Source: Candidatus Njordarchaeum guaymasense (GTDB lineage Archaea > Asgardarchaeota > Njordarchaeia > Njordarchaeales > Njordarchaeaceae). From it: a stretch of 29,257 nt of DNA. The notes under the pieces are model-generated. The model made no database searches. It was not told the DNA's origin and worked only from the letters and a program-made list of their open reading frames with translations. The DNA lies in the NCBI GenBank assembly GCA_030587605.1, contig JAUQYT010000134.1:1-29257 (forward strand), given 5' to 3'. Shown here in pieces: positions 22,387 through 29,257 of the stretch (its first letter is position 1; each line of letters starts with the position of its first letter). Position numbers and translations under genes: made by a program.

Positions 22387-22536
22387 TGTGGCAACACGTG
22401 AGAGTTAAGCCCTCGCGCGATCCTTGTTGTACTGAGGTGGGCGACCCCTCGGGAAGCTTGGACGGCTGGCGGTGCGCCGCCGGTCATAGGCGGGGGGTAA
22501 AACCCGTTCCCGTTCCGACCACGGAATGCTGCCACA
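22387..22536 (+). rRNA. Circularly permuted 5S rRNA
   Basis: The 3' half of 5S rRNA comes first (22404-22472, starting GTTAAGCCCTCGC and including GTACTGAGG and the GGGAA of loop E). The 5' half comes second (22477-22526, CCGCCGGTCATAGG then AAAACCCGTTCCCGTTCCG and ending ACGGAA). Helix I has 9 bp (GGCTGGCGG with CCGCCGGTC) and is closed by TGCG, a UNCG-type tetraloop. Helix II has 7 bp between GCGGGGG (22490-22496) and CCCTCGC (22410-22416). Helix III is CCGT/ACGG. The new ends fall in loop B and are joined by a 7-bp stem, TGTGGCA (22387-22393) with TGCCACA (22530-22536). Joining A22526 to G22404 recreates the usual ACGGAAGTTAAGCC; the two halves total 119 nt, the normal 5S size. Confidence 0.88.
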
Positions 22537-22661
22537 CTAGACCCGCGGATGCTTTGCTTGGATTTGTGGTCAATTGAAATTGTCAGACAGATCATCTGGA
22601 CTCCAAAGGGTTTTTGGGGGAGCTCTGGAGCATTATACTCGAACTTTGCCGAAATACACAA

Positions 22662-22672
22662 GTTTATAAAAA
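22662..22672 (+). promoter_or_regulatory. Candidate TATA box for the DUF1512 gene
   Basis: GTTTATAAAAA would start transcription near 22690, about 55 nt before the TTG start. The 22537-22661 stretch between it and the 5S gene shows only a short T-run (about 22613) and no gene. Confidence 0.55.
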
Positions 22673-22745
22673 ATGTGGCTTCATTATTGATGTTTAGCGA
22701 AGAGGAATCGAGCAGTGGATAATTGTCACGGGAGATTGTTGAGAC

Positions 22746-23888
22746 TTGGTAGCTTTGCCACTTCAATTGCTTGGCGGTAGTGATTCGGAGTTCGGTTGGA
22801 TACTTAACGTCCTCTGGCTTGTAATGTTCGTTTTTATCATGTTCTATGGCAATTCTCTTCAGGTTTGGAGATGGACCAAACAGATTGAGGCTGCTCTGCT
22901 CAGGTTAAACCGGATGTCAGATGAATCAAAGGAAATACTCATTAAAACGATAAAGGATCTTGGTAAACCCGCTGAGGATCCTTCCCAAGCCGTTGCCTCT
23001 ATGCTCGAGTTTGTGACCATTGAACCTGTCAGCCTTGACCCTGCTGGGGTAATCCAGAGGTTAGACCATGTGTTGGATGTGAGAAAGTCAAGGTATGAAG
23101 ACGCCGTTGCGAGAATGGCTCCGAAAGCCGACAAGGACGAAGCCTCGAATATTGAAGGAACAGTCGAGGCGGCTAGTGCCGTATATTTCATTTTCAAGGT
23201 TGTTAGGCACTTCTACATTCTTGGCAAGAAGACGAAGAACATGTATGTCGTGCTGCAGGTTAGTATGCAATTGCATGAGATCATGAGGCTCGCAAAAGCT
23301 TACTTTGAAGCATTAAAAGCTTTCTCACTGGGTAAACCGATAGGTGATGGTCTTGGACCGCTCGTCACGGCTCGCATACTGGATGCGTCCAATAAAAGCG
23401 GTGTTAAACCCATCATACAAGAGGAGGTTGCAAAAGAGGTCATTGTTGCAGAAGTCGAACTCGACAATAGGAAGGTTCTTCTGGTTCGAGCCAAAGGACC
23501 TGGAAGTCGAGTAGGCAAACCTGGGGAGGCTATTGAAAGGATAGTTGAGGAGCGTAAGGGAGACATCTCCAGGATTATAATGATCGATGCTGCTGGTAAA
23601 CTCGAAGGTGAGACCACTGGGGATATCGTTGAAGGTGTCGGGGCAGCTATAGGTGACCCAGGTCCCGAGAAGTACAAGATTGAAGAGGTGGCTGTGAAGT
23701 ACAAGATTCCGGTAGACGCGATACTCGTGAAGGAAGCGATTGAGGAAGCCGTCATGCCGATGAAGAAGGAGATCACTGATGCAGCGGACAAGGTTTCTGA
23801 AAGGGTCAGACAGATAATCAAAGAAAGGACACAACCTGGATCAACGGTAATCGTGGCCGGCATCGGAAACACTGTTGGTGTGGGCTAA
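22746..23888 (+). CDS. DUF1512-family membrane protein, unknown function
   Basis: The 380-residue protein resembles DUF1512, an archaeal family of unknown function. The assignment is from memory and rests on the conserved C-terminal block GPGSRVGKPGEA (about 250), RIIMIDAAGKLEGE, GVGAAIGDPGPEKYKIEE and the closing IVAGIGNTVGVG. One N-terminal transmembrane segment (about 16-35, ILNVLWLVMFVFIMFYG) would anchor it with the bulk in the cytoplasm. The middle has long amphipathic helices. The Gly-rich loops could bind a nucleotide, but no standard P-loop is seen. The start is TTG with GGGAG 10 nt upstream. Its end overlaps the next gene by 14 nt, so translation is probably coupled. Confidence 0.8.
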   Translation: MVALPLQLLGGSDSEFGWILNVLWLVMFVFIMFYGNSLQVWRWTKQIEAALLRLNRMSDESKEILIKTIKDLGKPAEDPSQAVASMLEFVTIEPVSLDPAGVIQRLDHVLDVRKSRYEDAVARMAPKADKDEASNIEGTVEAASAVYFIFKVVRHFYILGKKTKNMYVVLQVSMQLHEIMRLAKAYFEALKAFSLGKPIGDGLGPLVTARILDASNKSGVKPIIQEEVAKEVIVAEVELDNRKVLLVRAKGPGSRVGKPGEAIERIVEERKGDISRIIMIDAAGKLEGETTGDIVEGVGAAIGDPGPEKYKIEEVAVKYKIPVDAILVKEAIEEAVMPMKKEITDAADKVSERVRQIIKERTQPGSTVIVAGIGNTVGVG

Positions 23889-24303
23889 GACAAGCGAGGT
23901 AACAGCATTGAGCGACAGTGGTCAGCCTCCCTCTGGAAGAGGGGTTACCGGGGCACGTATGGTTTCTGCAATGATTGCGCTAATCTGTTTGCTGGCTGGT
24001 ATGTCTCTTCTTATTCAAGGATGGCAGACCAACGACCAGATCAGCATCATTTTAGGTCTCTTTGTGTTTTCGTTGTTTTTCTCATTCATGGGTGCAGCTT
24101 GGAGAGCCCCTGTGCAGAACCCCATATTCAGAACGGTGACCGTAGCCAGATGCTCCAAATGTGAGTACGCTGAAGTAAGAGACTTTCAAAGAGGGGACTA
24201 CGTCTACAAGGTTCTAAGCAAGTGTAAAGAATGTGGGGGAGACATGTATGTAAAGACAATATACGCCGTCCCACTCCAGAAAACCCAGCTCCCATCATCG
24301 TAA
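23875..24303 (+). CDS. Two-helix membrane protein with C-terminal zinc ribbon
   Basis: The 142-residue protein is not recognised as a named family. It has two hydrophobic helices, about residues 30-47 (MVSAMIALICLLAGMSLL) and 56-73 (SIILGLFVFSLFFSFMGA). A small C-terminal domain follows with CSKC and CKEC pairs about 23 residues apart, a likely zinc ribbon facing the cytoplasm. The start is ambiguous (TTG 23875, GTG 23878). It overlaps the end of the DUF1512 gene, so the two proteins probably form a membrane unit together. Confidence 0.8.
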   Translation: MVWAKTSEVTALSDSGQPPSGRGVTGARMVSAMIALICLLAGMSLLIQGWQTNDQISIILGLFVFSLFFSFMGAAWRAPVQNPIFRTVTVARCSKCEYAEVRDFQRGDYVYKVLSKCKECGGDMYVKTIYAVPLQKTQLPSS

Positions 24304-24419
24304 CACCATATAAGAACACGAAATGAAACCCGCTCAGTTCAGCGACCAAGACATCCTTGCCTCGGAGAAGGTGCAGGTTCCAAACACTGAGTATGACCTG
24401 TCATCTTTTTTATCGGTTT

Positions 24420-25337
24420 CTATATCGTTAGTACTTCGCAGTCATGCTTTCTGACTATTAAGGTATGCTCTGATTGCGAGACGAGTCTCTTGCCAGCTTC
24501 TATCAGCACGGGGTAGGCTATTACTAATCCTTTTTTCAATAGCTTTCCGAACTGTTTTAGATCAGTCTGGTGAGTGAGCCAACGAACCGCGAAAGGAAGC
24601 CTGTTGAAACTCCTTTTAAGTACATTCAATAGGTCTGTTTCAGGAGCGTCACTAGTGCTTGACGTCGGCGTCTCCCCTTTGCAGCTGTAGATGAAGGCGT
24701 TCTTGGTTTCCTTCACAAATCCTTTTCCGTCGGCCTTCGTGGCGAATGGTTCAATGGCATAGACCTCACCCTCCGACATTACATGCTGTAATTGTACTGG
24801 AACGTTTGGAACGGAGATTCCTGAGTGAAGTTCATATCTTGCCAAACTGTGTCCAGTAAGATTCGAAATGGGTTTTAATCCAGCCCGTGTTATTACGCTG
24901 CTTATTACCTTTCCAACGTCACTAACCCTGATCCCCGCCTTAATGGCGGAAATAGCTGCCATAAGGGCCTTTTCAGTTGTATCCGCCATCATAGTCTCTT
25001 TGCGACTAAGATCAACTGTTGTCGCCGTGTCCGCAACATAACCATCAACTGAAACACCCAAGTCAATCTTTACAAGCCCTCTTTCGGGGAGTACGGTCTC
25101 GTCACCGGGAGGCGAAGTGTAGTGAGCGGCTAGCTCATTCACAGAGACATTGAGCGGAAATGCTGGTGAACCTCCACTCTTTCTAATCATGCTTTCCGCT
25201 TCTTCGCAAATCCTTATGATTCGTGCTCCCGGCTGAACTAGTCGCCCAACTTTCTCCCTGATTGTCGAAGCAATCCTTCCGGCTTTCCTATAGCACTCCA
25301 ATTCTCTACCAGTCAAAGATATGACTCTCAAGATCAT
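24420..25337 (-). CDS. map: Methionine aminopeptidase, type II
   Basis: Map removes the N-terminal methionine from new proteins. The protein (about 305 aa) keeps all five metal ligands: two Asp in VKIDLGVSVDGYVADTATTV (about 94 and 105 from the 25343 start), His in GHSLARYELHSG (about 165), Glu in AIEPFAT (about 198) and Glu in SEHTLIV (about 292). The 60-residue helical insertion between the last two ligands marks it as type II, as in archaea and eukaryotes. ATG 25337 was preferred because GGGAG lies 5 nt upstream; GTG 25343 is the alternative. It diverges from coaD with AT-rich promoter DNA between them. Confidence 0.96.
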   Translation of the reverse strand: MILRVISLTGRELECYRKAGRIASTIREKVGRLVQPGARIIRICEEAESMIRKSGGSPAFPLNVSVNELAAHYTSPPGDETVLPERGLVKIDLGVSVDGYVADTATTVDLSRKETMMADTTEKALMAAISAIKAGIRVSDVGKVISSVITRAGLKPISNLTGHSLARYELHSGISVPNVPVQLQHVMSEGEVYAIEPFATKADGKGFVKETKNAFIYSCKGETPTSSTSDAPETDLLNVLKRSFNRLPFAVRWLTHQTDLKQFGKLLKKGLVIAYPVLIEAGKRLVSQSEHTLIVRKHDCEVLTI

Positions 25338-25426
25338 GGGCACTCCCAGTTATACATGCGATCCAAGAATACCTTTTTATCATATTGTGTTTCCATCTAA
25401 TTAGGTTACCAACTCCGTAGATCAAG

Positions 25427-25909
25427 GTGGAGGTGCAGGTTCCTTTGCGTAGATTAAAGCGTGTCGGTGTAGGAGGGACATTCGATAGATTACATGAAGG
25501 GCACAAGGCACTACTTCGTAAAGCCTTCGAATCCGGAGAAAAGGTGATCATAGGAGTCGCCACCGAGAACCTGCTACAAGACAAATCCAGAAAGGAAATG
25601 ATATACTCATACGGGAGGAGAGTCGAGGATATAAGAAAGTTCTTAGCTTCCGAAGGATACCTCGAACGAGCAGAGGTGATACCCATTTCGGAACCATTCG
25701 GAACCGCGGCAACTGACCCTGAAATGGAAGCCGTCGCAGTTAGCGAAGAGACAAAGGGGGCAGTCAAAGACATAAACAAGGCAAGACGTGGGAGGAAGCT
25801 CCATCCTCTTCACTTGCTCGTAGTAAGAATGGTTCGCGACAAGGATGGGAAACCCATCAAGTCATCCAGTATCAGAGAAAGGGAAGCTCTGACGACAGAC
25901 ACCCACTAA
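25427..25909 (+). CDS. coaD: Phosphopantetheine adenylyltransferase, archaeal type
   Basis: This enzyme transfers AMP to 4'-phosphopantetheine, the fourth step of coenzyme A synthesis. The 160-residue protein has the nucleotidyltransferase motif GGTFDRLHEGHKALL with the HxGH-type site (about 16-30), then VSEETKGAVKDIN and a C-terminal KSSSIRE motif. Archaeal CoaD is eukaryote-like and differs from bacterial CoaD, which agrees with the length. The frame opens with GTG at 25427. A TTG at 25445 has GGAGGTG 9 nt upstream and may be the true start, giving MRRLKRVGVGGTF. CoA supply fits the CoA-heavy mevalonate genes elsewhere in the window, but there is no operon link. Confidence 0.93.
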   Translation: MEVQVPLRRLKRVGVGGTFDRLHEGHKALLRKAFESGEKVIIGVATENLLQDKSRKEMIYSYGRRVEDIRKFLASEGYLERAEVIPISEPFGTAATDPEMEAVAVSEETKGAVKDINKARRGRKLHPLHLLVVRMVRDKDGKPIKSSSIREREALTTDTH

Positions 25910-26129
25910 GAAAAGGTAGATAAGACAACTATTGAGGGGCTTTCTTTTCCCCTTTTCCAACAATACTAATGTGTGTATGGGGAAGCTTGAATCTGTAGTG
26001 AATCTGACTAAGGACTCGGGGAAATCTTGACCAAAGAGTTTTAACGATCCTAGATCAAGTCTTGTGATGAAAACCTGTTGATGAAAACATAGGGGAGATG
26101 AGCCCCTGAAGCTCCGATTCTTGAGGCGA

Positions 26130-27701
26130 ATGGCGACCATGACACGAGATAGCTCGTTGAAGTTGAGCCGCGTAGAGGCATCGATTCTGGAAACCCTAGC
26201 TAGGTCAAGAACAGAAGTCAATATGAGTGAACTAGTAGGGAGCATCAAACTTGATCAGGCTACCATTGTTGGAGCATCAGCTTCATTGTCTGAAAAGGGT
26301 TTGGTCGTAGTCCGTGAGTCAGAACAGAACTACGTTAACCTAACAAAGGAAGGCGTAAAATGCTCCAAGGTTGGGCTCCCCGAAAGAACGGTCATAAACT
26401 ATCTTGGGGGGAAGAAGGGCGCCGCTATCGAATTAGAATCACTGAAGAATGAACTTCCCTTGACCGATGAAGAAATAGCAATAGCACTAGGGTGGCTGAA
26501 GAAAAAGAATTGGGCTTCAACCAAGAAGGAAGGCGTAAAACTGCTCCTCAAGTCAACAACCAAGCCTAGCGAAGGGATTGATGAGCAACTAATCGCCGCG
26601 CTATCAAAAGTACAGGGATTGCCTATTTCCTCTCTCAAACAAGAACAAAGGGAAATTGTTGATTCACTCCAAAAACGGAAACTGGTTGAGCTAACAACCC
26701 GCAAGACAAGATCCCTAAAGCTTACAGGTAGTGGGCTAGACGTTGTACGTCGGGGCGCCGTGGTGCATGAAGAGGTCACCCAGCTGACTCCCGACATGAT
26801 CAGGTCTGGTGATTGGAAGAAATTTGAGCTAAAAACCTTCGATGTCTCTGCCCCTGTCGAGCCAGCGTACCCTGCAAGATACCATCCAATAGTTGAGTTG
26901 ATTGACGAGGTAAGGGAGATCTTTCTTGAGTTAGGGTTTGAAGAGATTAAAGGAGGGTTTGTTGAGTCTGCATTCTGGAACTTTGACGCCTTATTCCAAC
27001 CCCAAGATCACCCTGCTAGGGAGATGCATGACACTTTCTACCTCTCAACCCCGTCTAAGGCTAGGCTGCCGAGTCAGTCCATAGTTAGGCGTATCACACA
27101 GACTCATGAGAATGGGTGGGATACAGGGTCCAGTGGGTGGGGTTACAAGTGGAATAGTGAGGTAGCTCAGCAGACAATTCTCAGAACGCACACGACTGCT
27201 ACCACTATTAGGTACCTCGCTTCTCATCCTGATCCGCCGATCAAGGTATTCTCAATTGACCGAGTGTATAGAAACGAGAAGGTCAACTACAAGCACTTGG
27301 CGGAGTTCCACCAAGTCGAAGGAATAATCATGGACAAAGATGTGTCGTTGAGAGACCTCATGGGAACAATGAAGGAATTCTACAGTCGCCTTGGCTACGA
27401 AAAAGTTCGATTCTGGCCTTCATACTTCCCATACACAGAACCGAGTGCCGAAGCGACCGCGTACGTCGAGAAGAAGGTAGTCGGTCCCGACGGGAAGGTT
27501 AGCACTCTAGGAAGATGGTTAGAACTAGGCGGAATGGGCATCTTCAGACCTGAAGTCACGATGCCGTTGGGCATCAAGTACCCTGTGTTAGCGTGGGGAC
27601 TAGGTCTTGAAAGATTACTCATGATACGGCTAGATGCAGATGACATCCGCGCCCCATATAGGAATGAGTTAGGCTGGATAAGAAAGGTTCCTTTGAGATA
27701 A
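26130..27701 (+). CDS. pheS: Phenylalanyl-tRNA synthetase alpha subunit
   Basis: PheS is the catalytic subunit that charges tRNA-Phe. The protein (523 aa) has an N-terminal winged-helix tRNA-binding region typical of archaeal and eukaryotic PheS (about 1-200). The class II core follows: motif 1 around YHPIVELIDEVREIFLELGF, motif 2 around FSIDRVYRNEKVNYKHLAEF, FHQVEG, and motif 3 GLGLERLLMIRL near the C-terminus. WELGGMG-like residues (WLELGGMGIF) contact the substrate. ATG 26130 was taken as the start; TTG 26121 and ATG 26139 are alternatives. pheT follows after 17 nt. A 200-nt stretch before it (25910-26120) holds no gene; GAGTTTTAACG near 26040 could be its TATA element. Confidence 0.96.
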   Translation: MATMTRDSSLKLSRVEASILETLARSRTEVNMSELVGSIKLDQATIVGASASLSEKGLVVVRESEQNYVNLTKEGVKCSKVGLPERTVINYLGGKKGAAIELESLKNELPLTDEEIAIALGWLKKKNWASTKKEGVKLLLKSTTKPSEGIDEQLIAALSKVQGLPISSLKQEQREIVDSLQKRKLVELTTRKTRSLKLTGSGLDVVRRGAVVHEEVTQLTPDMIRSGDWKKFELKTFDVSAPVEPAYPARYHPIVELIDEVREIFLELGFEEIKGGFVESAFWNFDALFQPQDHPAREMHDTFYLSTPSKARLPSQSIVRRITQTHENGWDTGSSGWGYKWNSEVAQQTILRTHTTATTIRYLASHPDPPIKVFSIDRVYRNEKVNYKHLAEFHQVEGIIMDKDVSLRDLMGTMKEFYSRLGYEKVRFWPSYFPYTEPSAEATAYVEKKVVGPDGKVSTLGRWLELGGMGIFRPEVTMPLGIKYPVLAWGLGLERLLMIRLDADDIRAPYRNELGWIRKVPLR

Positions 27702-27718
27702 CAGAGAGGTGTGTGTAG

Positions 27719-29257
27719 ATGCCGGTAGTTAAGTTGACCCTTAACAAGATGTCTTCCCTGCTTGGCAAGGATATCACTTTGGACCAACTCGAAGAAAAGA
27801 TACCGTGGATCGGCGTGGAGATCGAAGAAACTGGGGAAGACTGGATTAGGATAGAGTATAACCCAAACAGACCCGACTTCTCCAGTCAAGAAGGAGTTGC
27901 GAGGGCACTCAAAGGCATAATGGAACTAGAAGTGGGGTTACCTAAGTACACCGTCGCCAAAGGACAGGTATCGCTCGTTATAGAGGAATCGGTTAAGACT
28001 GTTAGACCCTACATTGTGGGTGCAGTGTGCAGGAACATCAAGCTATCTGGCCCTGAGATAGAGGAACTAATGGGCGCCCAAGAGGATATTCATTGGGCTG
28101 TCGGGAGGAACCGGCGTAAAGCATCGATAGGGCTCCATGACTTCGACAAAGTAACGCCACCGTTCACATACAAAGCCGTTGAACCAAGGTCAATCAGATT
28201 CACTCCTCTTGGAGGAGACACCCCCCTGAACCTTGATGAGATTCTCAACATGCATCCAAAGGGAATAGCATACAAGCACCTTGTTGAAGAATTCCCGAAG
28301 TACCCCATAATCGTAGACAGTGACGCTAGAGTTCTCTCGTTCCCTCCGATAATTAACGGAACAGTGACCCAGGTTACTGATGAGACGAAGAACCTATTCA
28401 TAGACGTCACTGGGACACAACTAAACTCGGTTGATAATGCGCTAACCCTCATTGTAACGCAACTCGCGGACATGGGATCCAGAATAGAATCCGTGACCTT
28501 GATCGAGGGAGAAGAGAGAACCATAACACCAACGCTTAAACCTGCAAACCTCTCTCTCTCACGTGACTATGTCAACAGAACTCTAGGGCTTAGTCTCTCA
28601 CTTGATGAGATCGATAAGTGCCTAAAGAGATCCCGTTTTGACGCAAAAGCCACAAGAGAGGACAAGCTCAGCGTGACAATTCCGCCCTACAGGGTAGACG
28701 TGCTACACGAGATAGATCTCGTTGAAGAAGTTGCGATAGGTTACGGGTACTATAATATTCGGCCCAAGTTGCCTTCATGCGTGACGGTAGGGAAAACACA
28801 CGTCCTGAGAAAACTTGAATCCTTGGCTAGACGACTTATGATTGGGTTGGGATACCAAGAGGTCATGAACTTCACCTTAACTAACGAGGCTGAACAATAC
28901 GACTTCATGAGAACAAAGGGATCTCCTCTAGTCAAGCTTCTGAACCCTGTTAGTTCCGAGTACAGTATTCTCAGAGAATCGCTGCTTCCAGCTTTGATGA
29001 GCACTCTAAAAACGAACAAGCACGAGAAGCTTCCTCAGCGAATATTCGAAGTAGGGGAAGTTATCAGGTCAGACTCTGAATCTGACACTGGTGTGACTCA
29101 AGAACTGCGCTGCGCAGCTGCAACAATACACTCAACTGCAAGCTTCGCCGAGATCAAGTCTACCGTCATAGCTCTCATAGGTGGACTCGCCGAAGACATT
29201 AATCGAGTCTCCTTCACTCCAAGAGAAAACCCCAGCTTCATAGCGGGCAGAGCCGCT
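27719..29257 (+). CDS. pheT: Phenylalanyl-tRNA synthetase beta subunit (3' end outside window)
   Basis: The frame runs open from ATG 27719 to the window edge (513 codons, no stop), so the gene is partial; archaeal PheT is usually about 550 aa. It begins MPVVKLTLNKMSSLLG, shows the B3/B4 editing-domain segments (YNPNRPDFSSQEGVARAL, FPPIINGT) and the B5 repeat (PPYRVDVLHEIDLVEE, GYGYYNI). It then enters the class II-like C-terminal region (NPVSSEYSILRESLLPALM, RIFEVGEV). It forms an alpha2-beta2 enzyme with PheS. GAGAGGTG lies just upstream of the start, 17 nt after pheS ends, so they form an operon. Confidence 0.96.
   Translation, partial: MPVVKLTLNKMSSLLGKDITLDQLEEKIPWIGVEIEETGEDWIRIEYNPNRPDFSSQEGVARALKGIMELEVGLPKYTVAKGQVSLVIEESVKTVRPYIVGAVCRNIKLSGPEIEELMGAQEDIHWAVGRNRRKASIGLHDFDKVTPPFTYKAVEPRSIRFTPLGGDTPLNLDEILNMHPKGIAYKHLVEEFPKYPIIVDSDARVLSFPPIINGTVTQVTDETKNLFIDVTGTQLNSVDNALTLIVTQLADMGSRIESVTLIEGEERTITPTLKPANLSLSRDYVNRTLGLSLSLDEIDKCLKRSRFDAKATREDKLSVTIPPYRVDVLHEIDLVEEVAIGYGYYNIRPKLPSCVTVGKTHVLRKLESLARRLMIGLGYQEVMNFTLTNEAEQYDFMRTKGSPLVKLLNPVSSEYSILRESLLPALMSTLKTNKHEKLPQRIFEVGEVIRSDSESDTGVTQELRCAAATIHSTASFAEIKSTVIALIGGLAEDINRVSFTPRENPSFIAGRAA

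Noticed and set aside
22387..22536. SRP (7S) RNA or RNase P RNA
   Set aside because: The GC-rich structured region first suggested these. The 5S landmarks (CCCGTTCC, CCGACCACGGAA, GTTAAGCC, GTACTG, GGGAA) in two swapped blocks fit 5S far better, and the size is too small for 7S or RNase P RNA.
22387..22536. Remnant of two tandem normal 5S genes
   Set aside because: No further 5S sequence lies outside the unit. Helix I is closed by just four bases, the termini pair over 7 bp, and the TATA box sits at the right distance from the permuted 5' end.
22254..22766. A 170-codon minus-strand open frame
   Set aside because: It runs antisense through the permuted 5S rRNA and into two promoters. Its composition looks non-coding, and the RNA structure explains the GC-rich part.
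23300..23872. Long minus-strand frames opposite the DUF1512 gene
   Set aside because: They are antisense frames of a well-supported coding region, Ser/Thr-rich without recognisable domains.
1..29257. CRISPR arrays, insertion sequences, integrase or phage genes
   Set aside because: No regular repeat-spacer pattern, transposase motif or attachment-site duplication was seen. The repeats present are short operator-like or RNA-structure inverted repeats.

Overview
The window looks like chromosomal DNA of an archaeon. It has TATA-box promoters, an L35Ae ribosomal protein, a V/A-type ATPase subunit F, archaeal-type CoaD and PheS/PheT, an upper mevalonate operon, and tRNA genes broken by bulge-helix-bulge-type introns. 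The very high tRNA intron load and a DUF1512 protein suggest a TACK-lineage archaeon, with a Bathyarchaeia-like lineage as my best guess. The class II (bacterial-type) HMG-CoA reductase fits that guess but does not prove it. No transposons, integrases or CRISPR arrays were seen. Gene density is high and most genes are housekeeping.

Layout. 1-3.7 kb (-): nuoH-like, nuoI-like, etfB and a ferredoxin-fused etfA, an electron-transfer cluster. 3.9-9.5 kb: a lipoyl H-protein-like gene, rpl35ae, a GPN-loop GTPase with a CYTH protein, a ThiI-like protein lacking its PP-loop, nadC and AMMECR1. 9.67-10.4 kb: three tRNA genes, eMet(CAT), Leu(TAA) and Thr(GGT), each with two or three introns. 10.5-14.1 kb: a membrane-anchored coiled-coil protein, rpiA, a lone ATP synthase subunit F, and divergent pyrI/pyrB. 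14.1-16.5 kb: a winged-helix/ATP-cone/NrdD-like fusion that seems to lack the catalytic cysteines. 16.6-21.6 kb: XRE-type regulator, HMG-CoA synthase, thiolase, DUF35 and HMG-CoA reductase, which together take acetyl-CoA to mevalonate for isoprenoid lipids. 21.8-22.2 kb: convergent tRNA-Pro(CGG) and tRNA-Trp(CCA), again multi-intron. 22.35-22.54 kb: a circularly permuted 5S rRNA gene with its own promoter. 22.7-29.3 kb: DUF1512, a membrane zinc-ribbon protein, map, coaD, pheS and pheT (cut by the window end).

Most striking is the permuted 5S rRNA gene. The 3' half of the molecule is encoded first and the 5' half second. The two strands of helix I are joined by a UGCG tetraloop, and the new ends, which lie in loop B, are clamped by a 7-bp stem. 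Joining the ends restores a 119-nt 5S sequence. Together with five tRNAs carrying about 12 introns, this suggests a lineage with unusually elaborate stable-RNA maturation.
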